Assembly (NCBI GenBank): GCA_030407005.1
Contig: JAUDYN010000011.1
Coordinates: forward strand, 1,292,501-1,356,500
DNA: 64,000 nt
Direction: 5' to 3'
DNA from: Desarmillaria ectypa
Taxonomy: Eukaryota > Basidiomycota > Agaricomycetes > Agaricales > Physalacriaceae
The notes under the pieces were generated by a model. It was not told the origin of the DNA. It worked only from the letters and a program-made list of their open reading frames with translations, and searched no databases. Made by a program: the position numbers and the translations under genes. Below, one piece after another: positions 23,091 to 34,761 of this stretch. Position 1 is the first letter of the stretch. The number at the start of each line of letters is the position of its first letter.

Positions 23091-25258
23091 ATGGACACAC
23101 TTATTGCAAAAGCGGATGCCATTGGGCCCGCAGGTAAAAAGCGAAAACTACGACACATGTCCTCCAGTAGTGGGCCAAGCACAGACAGAACATTTCAATC
23201 CATCTCAAAACGTACCTCAGTACCGAAATCCCTACAAAACTCCGGCGCGATACCTGAAGGAGCCCATTCCTACAAGCATATAGCCAACAAAAAGCTTCGT
23301 ACGGAGCTATCGCGACAGTCTGCACGTGCTGTGGAAGCAAAGGCCTTAATAGAAGATGCGGAACTCCTACTGACGGGAGAGGCTGGACGAATGGAGGTCG
23401 AGGGAGAGATGGATAGAACATGGAGAGTTGGGCAAGATGAGATTGTCCAAGGAGCGGGTCAGGAAGGTGCACGAGGAAGGAAAGAATGGAAGTTGGAAGG
23501 CGGACCATATAGGTCGCGATATACGCGGAACGGACGGTATGTCTTCGAATGAAGTAACCTGGTGCACACTTTTCATGTTTTTCAGGCATTTGGCTGTTGT
23601 TGGAAGCACAGGCCACGTTGCTTCGTTTGACTGGCAAGCAGGTACCCTTCATACCGAGCTGCAGCTACAAGAAACATGTCGTGATATAACGTGCTTATTT
23701 TCCTTTGTCGTTTGCTCACCTCTAACGCGTTTTTCAGGTATCTCCATGATCATTCGCATTTTGCCGTCGCACAGAAGAAGTACGTCTTCATCTACGATCG
23801 AGATGGCGTCGAGCTTCACTGTCTGAAGGCACACATCGAACCTACTCGAATGGAGTTTCTTCCGTACCATTGGCTGCTGGCTACCATAGTAAGCGAGCAT
23901 CTGCTTCTTTGACGCCTACTAACGCCTTGCAGGGTAATGCAGGCTATCTAAAATACCAAGATACATCTACGGGACAGCTACTGTGCGAACACCGGACGAA
24001 GCTTGGTTCCTGTACGGCCATGACACAGAATTTATACAACGCCGTTATCCATCTCGGTCACCAGAATGGCACAGTGACCCTTTGGACGCCAAATCTACCC
24101 CATCCTGCAGTTCAGCTCCTCGCACACCTCGGTCCCGTGGCCAGCGTGAGCATGGATCCGAGCCAAGGTGGACGTTACATGGCTACAGCCGGTAAGGATC
24201 AGACGGTTAAAGTGTGGGACTGTCGGAACTGGAAGGGCGCGGTGAGAGAGTGGACTGCGAGAGGTGGGTACGCAGAGGTAGAATGGAGTGCCAAGGGCGC
24301 TCTAGCCGTAGCGTCTGGGGGTACTGTCAACGTGAGAAATGAGTTTTACCATTCCGCCATGAGGATCTGAAATTTTGGTCTGCAGGTATACACTGCTCCA
24401 ACGATATACAACCCAGTGCATATGAATACGCAACCACCTCTCTACATGACCCATCCGGTGCCTCATCGACCTTTGACGTCACTTCGGTTCGCGCCATTCC
24501 AGGATATCCTCACTATTGGCCACTCTGCCGGCCTCTCTAGTATCTTGGTACCCGGATCTGGTGAACCCAACTTTGACAGCACCGAGGCCGATCCGTTTGA
24601 GAACAAGAAGGCTAGGAGAGAGAAGGAGGTGAAGGCCCTTCTTGACAAAGTAAGAGTGTTCTTTTCCTATCATGTATCTTTTGTGCTCAGTGAATTTTTT
24701 AGATCCAACCTGACTTGATCACCCTCGATCCAGATTTTGTTGGATCTCTCGCGCCACCGTCGAAGCCAACGGAAACGACGTTTGATGGGAAGCCTTCTGT
24801 TGAAATTCCATTTGCTCGTCTGCCTAGGTTGGAGAGGCTCCAGGTGCAAGGCAAGGCCGATGAAACCGAGGTTCTCAGTGATGATGATGAGGTCAGTGGT
24901 GCGGAGGCAGATCCGGAGACCAAGGCTCGCAACAAAGAGGAGAGAGAAAAGAAGAAGATGAGAGGTAAAAATAAGAGTTTGAAGAGGTACAATATTTCTT
25001 GTTTTTCTTTGGTACTCCTGTGATCTAACAAACGATCTTGTAGATATCTTCGGAAGCAACGCAAGAATGTCATTGATCCGACAGCTGTAAGTTACTGCAT
25101 CTTGTTACTGGTATCAGCGGGCTCATGAGTTATAGGTCGCAATTCGAGCGAAGATGGAGAAACAAAAAGAGGAGCAACGGCGTGCTAAAATTGCCGCTGC
25201 TAACGGTGGGGAAAACCAAAAACCATCTGCTTTGGACCGATTCAAACGGAATGCGTGA
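23091..25258 (+). CDS. UTP7: UTP7/WDR46-like SSU processome WD40 protein
   Basis: UTP7 (BING4/WDR46) is a nucleolar WD40 protein of the small-subunit processome, needed for 18S rRNA maturation. Start 23091 gives MDTLIAKADAIGPAGKKRKL, a basic leader. Helical residues follow (RTELSRQSARAVEAKALIED), then a WD40 propeller: GRHLAVVGSTGHVASFDW, FAVAQKKYVFIYDRDGVELH, LPYHWLLATIGNAGYLKYQD, GHQNGTVTLWTPNLPHP, MATAGKDQTVKVWDCRNWKG. The BING4 C-terminal domain comes next (PHRPLTSLRFAPFQDILTIG, GSGEPNFDSTEADPFENKKA) with a basic tail, KSLKRYLRKQRKNVIDP and LDRFKRNA, ending at TGA 25256-25258. Seven or so short introns, for example 23550-23586 and 23683-23739. Length about 560 residues, normal for the family. 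Confidence 0.93.
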
Positions 25259-25458
25259 TGTAAATTTGTTCTCTGCAAGTTATTCTATATGCCCATGTGT
25301 GTACGTTGCTTTCGGCAGCATAGTAAAAATCTGTCTAGGAATTCGGTGAGCTGGCTACGCGAGCTTGTAGTCGTAAGGTTGATCTTGCTCCTTTTGTTGC
25401 TGGTTTTAGTTCACCGTTCTTCTTTTGAGACTCGGTGAGCCACAAGAAATATGACGGG

Positions 25459-26771
25459 TCAAGTCGGGCATGGTATCCAGAGAGCCGCCCAATACAGGCG
25501 AAAAGTCCGAGGTTGAGCCTCAATAGATTTCTGAAACGTAGTACCTTCGGCTTCCTCGTACTTTCTCTTTGCTATCTTGACCTCGCTTGCGATCGTCGCA
25601 GCTGCCGCTAAACTTGTCAATTGCATCTTCTTGTATTCCTCCACCTCCTTCTCCACCATCGCAGTATCTCCATTGCCGTGTTCCTTCGCATGGTGCAGGG
25701 CCTCTTCAGCCACTCTCGTTTTATCCTCCACCTTTCTCGCGGCAGCAAGCGCCTTCGGCTTGTCCAGCTAAATCCAGATAATCGGGGCTTTTGAGCGTGA
25801 TAAACGCAACAATTTCGACAGGCCTAGCAACTTCCTCGGTGGCGGGATCAATTTTGACTAACATACAGTCAGCTTTAGACCATACAGAGCTGACAAGCTG
25901 TCCGTCTACATCTCTACATAGGGAGGGCGGGGCGATGGTTAGAAAAGGGAGCGAACCGGCAACCGCAAATATTTGAGATACCTTAAAGCCGCTAGAAGTT
26001 CCCGGTCATCATTGCTGAACCACCGAAAAGGAAAGCTTGTAGCTGCATAGATATGATTTATCATGATAGAGATGCGTTCAAATAGCTGATACCGAATCTG
26101 CTCTTCAAAAGATAAACTGGACAGCAAGACTTCCTGGGCAGTATGAGTTTGGTGGTATGAAGCGGAATCTGTATGACATTAGCGCCGATCATTATTCATT
26201 TGAATCACAGATATGCTCTCACCTTAAGGTCGGTGAACATCTTATTGATATATTTTTCAAGGTGCTCCATCGGTCTAAACGATAATATTTGAACTGATCC
26301 AAGCATCGCTCTGATCATTGCTATATCAAGTTCTGGGCAAGGGGTTGAACCTGACGTGAGCTCTATGCCTAGCTGAAGCTGCGATCTGACTGCAAATGAC
26401 CACGATTCCTCTCTGTCCAAGTCAGGAGGCTCGCTATGGGGCGTCTTGCAAAAGAGAGCCACGTCAGTAATTTCCAACATCTTAAACCTGGGCCGGTTCA
26501 GCACACGAGGGTCGCCTTCTTCAGCTGGGTCTATGTTGACATTGTGGATTGGCCGATAGGCTGAAAGGGCACCCAACCATCCGCTAGGAGTACACGAAGA
26601 CCGTTTCCAGGACATCCCATCTAATTCTTCAGCACTTGCTGACATTTCTATATGTCCAGAGAATAGGATATCAAGACATTCAGTAGACTTATGGAAATGT
26701 GTGATATAGCTGCACGCATGGAAACTGACACATCGAACGAACTTGAATCGTCCGACGACTGTTTCATCCAA
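25459..26771 (-). CDS. Fungal orphan family member, N-terminal relative of the kinase-like copies
   Basis: Minus-strand gene with a first long exon (about 26230-26771) starting MDETVVGRFKFVRCVSF, or possibly later at MSASAEELDGMSWKRSS. It reads ELDGMSWKRSSCTPSGWLGA then MLEITDVALFCKTPHSEPPD, which aligns with MLEITDAALFCKAADNEP of the copy at 7599. So all three loci share an N-terminal module. Further exons read SLSFEEQIRYQLFERISIMI, ATSFPFRWFSNDDRELLAAL and GQLVSSVWSKADCMLVKIDP. A coiled-coil exon VEDKTRVAEEALHHAKEHGN ends at 25459. No kinase motif follows here, so this member may be a truncated or recombined version. Function unknown. Confidence 0.55.
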
Positions 26772-27074
26772 GCAAGAGCGACCATTATTTGTGCCAGTGT
26801 CTTGCTGTCTTTAAAAACGTTTCCTTCAGTCAATAATCATGGCCTACACTTGGTATAACGAGACTCTCCGAGATGCTACTTTATCAAGGTTAGTGAAAAG
26901 GGGCGAGACCCGGAGAGTCGGATTGGACTCGGATACCTCATTAAGAATGTGTTCAATTGTCAACCCATGCCGATGTCTCGTGATCGTGCGGCCCGGCAAA
27001 GACGTCGACGGTCACTAAATTGAATGCCGAATCACCGGTGGCAATCTGCCCAGATTTTTTCTCCTTCGACCAGC
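26772..27074. promoter_or_regulatory. Divergent promoter region before MDM35
   Basis: About 300 bases between the orphan gene on the minus strand and MDM35 on the plus strand. It contains an in-frame upstream ATG for MDM35 at 27024. No TATA box or repeat was recognised. Confidence 0.35.
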
Positions 27075-27433
27075 ATGGCAGACAGCCTATCACCTGAATG
27101 CACTCCACTGAAGTACAAGTATGACTCATGCTTTAATGAATGGTTCGAAGGATATCTAGAACCCGCTATAGCCGCCTCTGCAACCCAACCAGAGCGAGAG
27201 GCTTACTCGCGACAGAAAGCTGTAGAGTTTGAAGCCAAATGTGGCAAAATTTGGAAGGAATATAAGACCTGTGTTCAGGTGGGTGACTTCGCATCAAAAC
27301 GAGGTTAATACTGAAGGAATCGCAGAATTCGTTAAAGGAAAAAGGCCTTGATCATCTTATTCAACAGGCGAGGGAAGAGAATCCGCTCAAGGAACCCCCT
27401 CCAGGGCAATCAACACCGTCTGATAGGGTATAG
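27075..27433 (+). CDS. MDM35: MDM35/TRIAP1-like twin CX9C intermembrane-space protein
   Basis: MDM35 stabilises UPS1/UPS2 lipid-transfer proteins in the mitochondrial intermembrane space and so controls phosphatidic acid and PE transport. The chosen start 27075 gives MADSLSPECTPLKYKYDSCF. The first CX9C is CTPLKYKYDSC and the second CGKIWKEYKTC, both with exactly nine residues between cysteines. A 12-residue or so longer spacer (YLEPAIAASATQPEREAYSR) separates them compared with yeast. One intron (27280-27326) is followed by NSLKEKGLDHLIQQAREENP, matching the family's C-terminal AREE motif. The end is TAG 27431-27433. An upstream in-frame ATG at 27024 would add 17 residues and is less likely. 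Import would be by the MIA40 pathway. Confidence 0.92.
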
Positions 27434-28384
27434 GCAGCCCGGGTTTCACCTTTCAATTTTGTAGCCTTAGGTATGGTCAACAATCTTATTGCAGCTCCCC
27501 CAGCCTAATATTTTTGGCCTGACAGTATATATATAAATGTAGAACTGTACCTGTCATAATCACACAACCCCCCACAAATTTTACCAGTTTCAAATTTAGC
27601 AGCGGAGACATAGGGTATTCGTTGATGAATTTTACCTTCTGCAGATCCTGTGGTGCAAAGGAGGACCCAATCATTTTACCTTTGGACCGGTTCACCCGCC
27701 ATGAGGCTTTTTGTCCTCCGGATGACTGGCTTCCGGCCTTCTTCTAGGCCCTAAAGCGACAACGTTTTGCACTAGGCAACTAACTCCTCCCCTGTCAAAT
27801 CTTCTTTATGTTTGATAACATTTTCGACAGACGGTTCATGCTCTCGTGTCCCTAGGATGCCAATTTGCTCATCCTCGGAGCGGGGTTAATGATGTGTATT
27901 ATTCCCCCAGGGAACCTCTCAGAGCTCATTACATCAATGGCTCTTGTTTCATCTCTTCATTACCTTATCTGTGCACAGAAGCGAAATCTCCCTCACCTTG
28001 CTTCGTCCTGGCTTGCCATTTTCTTCAAGTCTACAGCAACATGGACTGGTGTACCGTCACCGCTGAAGCAACTTTCCAAGTCCTACGGCGTCCTATTTCA
28101 GTAACTCCCTTTGCGCCGCGGAACTTCTGATCTACACTACCTAGCGCCTTCGTAAACCCTGCCCCATGTCTTCGTCTAAAAACCTCTTTATATCGCCCTA
28201 AGCCGAAGGAAAACCCCGTGGATGTACAGGTGCGAAAAAATCGGCCCTTCTGAGGGCTCAAGCCCATTGGCGCCCTGATGTTACTTGGTGCGTCCTTTGG
28301 TGGATCTCATAAAGAAACCAATCGAGTTCTTTGCACCTTGTTCAAAATTTCTCCCGCTGTCCCTTCCACACCACCATTGCCCGT
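27434..28384. other. Intergenic, 950 bases
   Basis: Lies between MDM35 and the FAD monooxygenase, both on the plus strand. Three overlapping open frames (27486-27695 minus, 27846-28130 plus, 27865-28104 plus) carry no recognisable protein. They include a hydrophobic run, ILGAGLMMCIIPPGN, that looks like chance. The promoter of the monooxygenase should be in the right part. Confidence 0.35.
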
Positions 28385-30277
28385 ATGTCTGATGTCAAGC
28401 TCAAAGTCGCCGTATGGTATGTGTGTGGGCTTATCCGCGATATGATCTTTAACTATAATGTTATCTCAGTGGTGGTGGCATAGGCGGACTAGCTTTCGCC
28501 GTCGCGGCATCCAAGCACTCAAACATTGCGGTTGAGGTGTATGAAGCCGCTTCCGATTTCTCATCATTTGGTGCCGGAATCGGACTTTGGCCCAGGGCAT
28601 GGAATGTCTTGACCACACTAGGCCTGGGCGACCACTTGATGAAGATCGCGTCATCGCCACCAACTACTGATACCAGTCAGTGGTAGCCGCCTATCAAACT
28701 GGCAGGTCGCTAAAGACTAGATTGCTATAGCGCATTCGTTTACGTTTCGAAAGAGCGACCAACAGACTGGATCTGACTTTTACAAGATGTACAGTAAAGG
28801 TGCGATCAGCTTGTTCATGGACTGCCGTCTCATCTTGTTGACATCAGAACAGGTCAAATCATGACGTTCCATCGAGGCCAACTTCAACAATCCTTCCTCC
28901 AATATTTACCGCCCTCATGCCCAATACATTATTCCAAGCGCCTCCAGTCGTACTCTCAGCAGCCATCTGGCGAAATACAGCTCATGTTCCACGATGGGGC
29001 ACACGCGACCTGGTAATTGATCACTTTGACTCTGATTGATAGCTTCGGTGCTCATTCTTGATATGAAGCGACGTATTAGTAGGTGCCGACGGCATACATT
29101 CAACGGTTCGCGCACAATTAATGCAGGACGAAGCCCAGATCGCGTTGCGCAGTGGACGACCGGATACCGCCGAGGAAATCTTGGCTTCTATCGAACCCAT
29201 TTGGACAGGATCAATCGCGTACAGGGAGCTAGCGCCGTTAGCTCGACTCCAGAAGGATACTGATACTCGGGAGCTACGTATTCCTCTTCACCCAACGCAG
29301 GTACAGTCTTTAGCCTGCTCGCATGGTCGTCAGGTTACTGACGTTGTGTGTGTGTGTTTTTGATTAGTATATCGGCAAGGGCATCGTGCGTAATCCGCTT
29401 CTTCCCGACGCTAATCTGAGGCCTTGACAAACAGAATATTATGGTGTATCCGGTGTCGCAGGAAGATGCGGGTGAGGTGATTAATTTGGTGGTGTTCCAT
29501 ACCCGGCCGGAACTTGAAGGCACGGTGTACGAGGGTCCGCGGACAGCGCAAGTCAACGAGGCTAGTTGGTTTGATAAAATGTCCTTTGACGAATGGGAAC
29601 CCGAAGCAAGGGGCTGGTCCAAGGTAAATAGATGTTTATCTATCTTATCAGATCCTCATCATTTGCTCTCTTTCGAAGTGTATTGAAGGACCAACGAAAT
29701 GGGCTATCCATGCCGTCAGACCCTTACATACCTATGTCAATGACCGTGTCGTTCTCTTGGGTGACGCTGTATGTTATTTAAAACACTGTGGCAGCGGATG
29801 ATATCTACTCCTTTTTGCAGAGTCATGCAATGGATCCACACCAAGGAGCTGGTGCCGGGTTAGCCATCGAGGTTAGCCTCGTTTTCCTTCCTTTGGGCTC
29901 GGTACTTATATCAACATCACGCACAGGACGCATACGTGCTTGCTGAATTGCTGAGCCATCCCCACATTACTAAATCAGCAGTCCATCGTGCCCTTGAAAT
30001 ATACGATAGCATGAGGCGACCGTTCGCAGAAGATATTGCTCGTCGGTCACTGGAAAACTCCAGATGGCTTTCCCTTCATTACGACAATTTCGACTTCAGT
30101 AACAGCGATGATGTGGACATAGAGAGAAAGTTACGTGAAATGGGGGATAGGATCGTGGAGAAGTGGAGGTGGGCTTGGTCGAGTACCGTTCATGAGTCTT
30201 TGGAGCAGGGGAAGCGCGAGCTGGATAAATTCATCGACAATATGCCAGACTGCCCAAGATACCGATGCAGGATTTAA
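28385..30277 (+). CDS. FAD-dependent monooxygenase, salicylate-hydroxylase-like (copy 1)
   Basis: Class A flavoprotein monooxygenase (PF01494), which uses NAD(P)H and O2 to hydroxylate an aromatic substrate. Start MSDVKLKVAV is spliced to CGGGIGGLAFAVAASKH, the dinucleotide-binding GxGxxG. It continues with VEVYEAASDFSSFGAGIGLW, the tract FRKSDQQTGSDFYKMYSKG, ITMFHRG-like MTFHRGQLQQSFLQYLPP, the DG motif DVLVGADGIHSTVR, then IAYRELAPLARLQKD. The GD motif is DRVVLLGDASHAMDPHQGAG with AIEDAYVLAELL, and the end is MPDCPRYRCRI at 30277. About eight introns. All three fingerprints are intact. The paralog at 57182-58920 shares exon layout and most motifs. Substrate is unknown. Confidence 0.88.
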
Positions 30278-30410
30278 TTATTTTCTCTTACCTACTTGTC
30301 TACCTCTTCGTTATGTATGAATCCTATTCAGTGAGTCTTCTGATACACGTCCATGGCAATTTATTATAGGCTCCACATCGAGGGTTTCTCATTTGCTCAC
30401 GAGGAATAGA

Positions 30411-33400
30411 TTACAAGGCTCTAGAATCAACTGGCTCTATCAAAGACATCTTGACTTTACCCCGCTGGGTATTCCTATCCTTTTCCACCTCAATATTCAC
30501 CACAACTTTATCAAACACTGATATCGTGACGTCTCCAGAACCCTTGGTTGAAGCTGGCACAGTGATCGTGTAATTGTCCGGGTCAAATTGCGTATCTCGT
30601 TTGAACATGACCAAGCCCTCGATACCTAGCCTGAAGCAAAGTTAATATCACCATTTTATATAAGGAAACAACGAGCCTTACTTGGACACGAAGACGCCAA
30701 CACCGTTCCTGAATGTCCTTATGACAAACGCTTCTTCTCTCACCTCCTGCTTCTCTCCTCTTCCTTTCAAAGCCAGCCCCACGTAAAACTCCACGCTGGC
30801 ACGTCCTGCCATTTGGGCCATCCTATGGCGCCGGTTGACAACATCGAGGACACGCTCGACATGGTGCTTGGAATGCAGCGATGCATGTAGTGGCGAATAT
30901 CCGATAGCTGCGGCCAATTGCCGGTGAGCTAGCACATCTAATGAAAGTTAAATACGGCAAATAAAAAATGGCCGAAAGCTACGCACCAGCGTATCTTCGA
31001 ATAGGACTAGTGAAGTGGGTATAAATTTCACTAGCAAGGCCATAGTGCCCGAAGGTGTCACGCCCGACGCTTCCGGAACAGAAATATTCTGCAGAGAGCA
31101 TACATCGCGTAGCCATGATCCGTACCAACGTATTAAATGCTGGCTGGCTTACATCCTAGAAAGAAGCTGAATGGACGTTCACCTAGTGTATGACTGAAGA
31201 TGACATACGATACACTGATCCAAGGAAGCAGCCAGCGCCCCTGAGCTTGATACATCCAGGTTCATGCCTTTGCGCTTCTTCAAGATGTCTTGCAGTTTCT
31301 CAAAGTTAGTTTTTGGAGGAGGCAAGTGCCGTCTGGCGATTAAAGTGTCACTTTCAACATCGAATTCGCTGAGGAAGAAGCCGCACCTCAGAACCGCAGT
31401 TGCCGGGAAGCTCTCCTGAATCTTCCTTGCGACACTGACATTAGCGAGTAACATAAACTCTTCGACAAGACTGTTAGTCTCTCGCATCTCCTTCTGCTCC
31501 ACGTCAATCGGATCTGATGACTCAGAGCTGTCGAGTTGTATTTTAACTTCTGGCGAAGCGAGATTAAGAGCACCCGCTGCCATTCGCTTGGCTTTGAGCT
31601 TCAATGCCAAGGAGTTGAGTAGACGTATACTTGCTGTCAGAGAATCGCTCAGATTACTAGCAGTAACAAGTCGTTATCAAGCGAAGTATTATTTTGACAG
31701 ATATAACGTACGGATCATCCTTGCGAATCTGAGCCTCCTCGTAGGTGAAGGCAGCTTTGGACGCGATAACGGATTTGGTAAACCGAACGTTGACGATGTC
31801 GGCGTCAGGTGTCAGTTCCTGATTTGCCTGGGTATCAGATTTTATGACAGTGGTGGGTATCCGGAAGGACGCACCCAGATAGCAGAAAAGGCCAGTCGCT
31901 CGACGTGCGGCCGTAAAGAGCATAGGTTAGTACCAAGCAGTGCTGGCAACATATCGATTCTCTTATCGACTAGATAAACAGTTGTCCCTCTCGACGCAGC
32001 CTCGTTATCCATTGGAGTATCGGGGTGTACAAAGTGCGATACATCCGCGATATCTTTCCTCAGAATCAGTAGGTGAGCATCGACGCGGGCATAAGATGAC
32101 TCACGAACACCGGCCTCGATGTTACCGTTAGGTAGCGCTCTAGCATGAAGCGCATCATCGATATCTTGACATCCTGCGTATCAACTGATGAACTTGATGT
32201 CACATAGAAGGGATAAATTAAACGCACCAGGCGGATCTATACTGCATATCAATAAATCTCTCAAATCTTCTCTCTCTCTCCATGCCAAATTTCCATCCAC
32301 CTTCGGCGGAACTACCCAACTGTCGCCCTCAGGCGGCAGACAGTCCAAGATAGCCTTCCCAAATGGCCGGTAGGGGACTTCAAACTCCAGCAATAAACTC
32401 TCTTGTTCTGCCTCCTTACTCTCTACCTTGCCCAAAGCCCGGACAAAATGACCTTCGGGGTAGCGCGAAGTGTTGTCCCATCGGTCGATGGTCACCAATA
32501 TTTTCTGACCTATCAGGGTTGGAGCTTGACGCGTCCGTAGTCGGATACGAGGCAACAAACGGGACACTGGAGTTGCAAAAACAGTTTGTAACGAAAGAGA
32601 CGTCGAGTTGGATGAAGTGAGAGAAGTACTGTCAATGTGGCATACGTATCTATGGTCATAATTAGTGGACTCTTGGAGAGCATTTTAGGAAGACATACGC
32701 TCGCCAGTTCCGCTTGATCACGCCCACTATCCGTCCCGTTGGTTGCTTGTTAGACGATGATGAACACGTCGACGCCACTTTAGATTCTGCGTCGATGACG
32801 GCATCCTCTTCACCAGAGTCATCCGCATCGTCGTTTCTTAGCGTCGCGTCTTGGTCGACTACTTCATCCGCAGGTGCCATCCATTCTTTCTCGTCGAAGA
32901 CCTCTACGGCAACAACATCGCCTTGAACGGCCCTGTTCATGTGCTCCCGGCCTACAAGCAAAATTGGTTTTGAGAAGGCCTGTACCGAGACACTGCCCTA
33001 GAGATGATGTCAGATAGCTGGTTTTGATATCAACAAGTGTAGTACTTCAAGGTAATTGTACTGGTTGGCATTGAAGTGTCCTTGATGAAGGTCACCTGCT
33101 TTGACGCCGGCCAGTAGTGTGGATGCAGGAAGATACTATAGAGCAAAATTAGCAATTATATAACCAGGAAAAAAATATAATGAACATCAGGATATAGAGC
33201 TTGTCGCCCTGCAGCTGCCTTAGTAGGTTCAATATCATCCGAGCCGGCTGCAGCTAACAAGTCAAGGAGCTGAGTAGCATTCGCCATGCCTTCAACGTAA
33301 CGTCGAACTGATATCGACGTTATTCCCTCTGCCTCTGCTTTTTGCCGGTTAGCTGCATCTTCGGTTAAAAGAATAATTGCGGGGCCCTTCTGACGATGTG

Positions 33401-34124
33401 TTGAGGATATATGTGTGCTGTACCAGGCTGCTGCCTTCCTGATACCTTGGATATTTAAGAAAGGGCTGTCTATTCAACATCAGGTACTTGCTCACCTCGA
33501 TCATTCCGGTCATTGGGCGTCTCCCCCTCTTCACGGACTATAGCGGTTTCCCTTCTCTGTGTCAGTTCTTACTAGAATAGAATGACAGACAAGGATGACG
33601 CACATCCTGTACTCGTTGTAAAAAACCCATATCCGCTTGCTATCCGTTTTTATCAAAGCCTTCAGTCGGTTATACAGAGGGAGTGATCTGTGCCGAACTT
33701 CTTCGATCACTGTCTGCAGCAGAACCATTGGCGTCGTGAATATTTCAGATTCAACAAGGTCCATCTGCAAATCCGGTCACGATTTCAAGCAGCGCGCGAG
33801 ATACAGGACTATGGTACCTGTGACAAGAATACGTTCGTGTCTGGAAGGATGAAATGTCCAGCGGTAAACAGTGTATGTTGCAAACGGGTATCCAGCGGCA
33901 ACACGGTCTCCCCAGAGCATTCAGTGCATAACTGAACACCACAGCCGACGTCGTCTCGAAGATACCGTTCCCGAAGGACTGGGAACGATTAGATAGGAAG
34001 CGCTGTGGGTGTAGGACTTGTGCATACCCTTGATTACCTTCCCCCTAGCAGTCTTTTTGAAGAATTTCCTTTGAGTAATAATGGCTTCTGCTCGCGGCCT
34101 CTTTCTGATGGTTATATCGACCAT
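30411..34124 (-). CDS. DIS3: Exosome catalytic subunit DIS3/RRP44 (PIN + RNase II)
   Basis: DIS3 is the processive 3'-5' exonuclease and endonuclease of the RNA exosome. Start 34124 gives [20 protein letters not shown] and [11 protein letters not shown] Cys-containing CR3-like segment follows ([20 protein letters not shown]), then the PIN domain [13 protein letters not shown] with its catalytic Asp. Cold-shock domains read [20 protein letters not shown] and [13 protein letters not shown]. The RNB domain shows [38 protein letters not shown] (four conserved Asp), [58 protein letters not shown] and [14 protein letters not shown]. An S1 domain ends at 30411 ([31 protein letters not shown]). About fifteen introns. 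All nuclease residues look intact and length is about 1,000 residues, as expected. Confidence 0.95.
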
Positions 34125-34360
34125 ATTGACCTTGGTCGTCCAGCGTTCCGAGCTTCGGGCCCTACTGCGCGGTTTCTAGCGTAAATCAATAGATTCAGCA
34201 GCTAATTCCACGGCAGGATACCTAGTGCCGCCTTGTAGTACTAGAAAAGAGAGGATGGGTCGCGGTAATAAACCGAGAAATTCTGTGGAAAAATGTTGCC
34301 TTCTTCGGAAGTGACGTCGCCACGGGCCGTACTTGCGTCTGAACAACGAAGTTGCATTAC

Positions 34361-34705
34361 TTAAGCTGCCCGGCCGTCTTCGATCTTCCCTTTTCCATAA
34401 TACTTCGAGCTACCGACGTCTATATTATCTACCTTGTTTTTCTGAATTGTTTCGTGATAGGTATCAACGAAAGCTTTGATCTTCGCCGAAGGAATTTCAA
34501 GGGATATCCCTGCCTGTCTTTGTTGTAACCTGCTCTGGTCTTTCCACAGACGGTGGCACTCCGTAGCTCTGAATAATTGAATTTGACCACCGCGAACCTG
34601 GACAAAGGTCGGAAGCAACCCATTGTCTTTTCCAACGTAACTTCAATGGGAATGCCACTTTGGCCACGACAAAGACAAGAGGTACACTCGTGCATCCATA
34701 AAAGG
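34361..34705 (-). CDS. Possible small gene, function unknown
   Basis: A minus-strand frame reads VGKDNGLLPTFVQVRGGQIQ, LFRATECHRLWKDQSRLQQR and IPSAKIKAFVDTYHETIQKN, ending KGKIEDGRAA at 34361. Composition is protein-like, with a basic C-terminus. An upstream segment near 34650-34705 could provide the start through an intron, but I could not fix the junction. No family is recognised; a small mitochondrial or ribosomal protein is only a guess. It would share a divergent promoter with the plus-strand gene at 34762. Confidence 0.3.
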
Positions 34706-34761
34706 GACATGCAAGGATGGAATCCTTCTGTGTTCCACGCTCTTCCCTTCTTTTTTCAATT

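Noticed and set aside
27846..28267. Overlapping frames on both strands with a hydrophobic stretch
   Set aside because: Three frames are open at once over the same bases, which suggests base composition rather than coding; no homology or splice logic.
28385..30277. A secondary-metabolite gene cluster around the FAD monooxygenases
   Set aside because: Neighbours are housekeeping genes (MDM35, DIS3) and a DUF6699 gene; no synthase, P450 or cluster regulator is near either copy.
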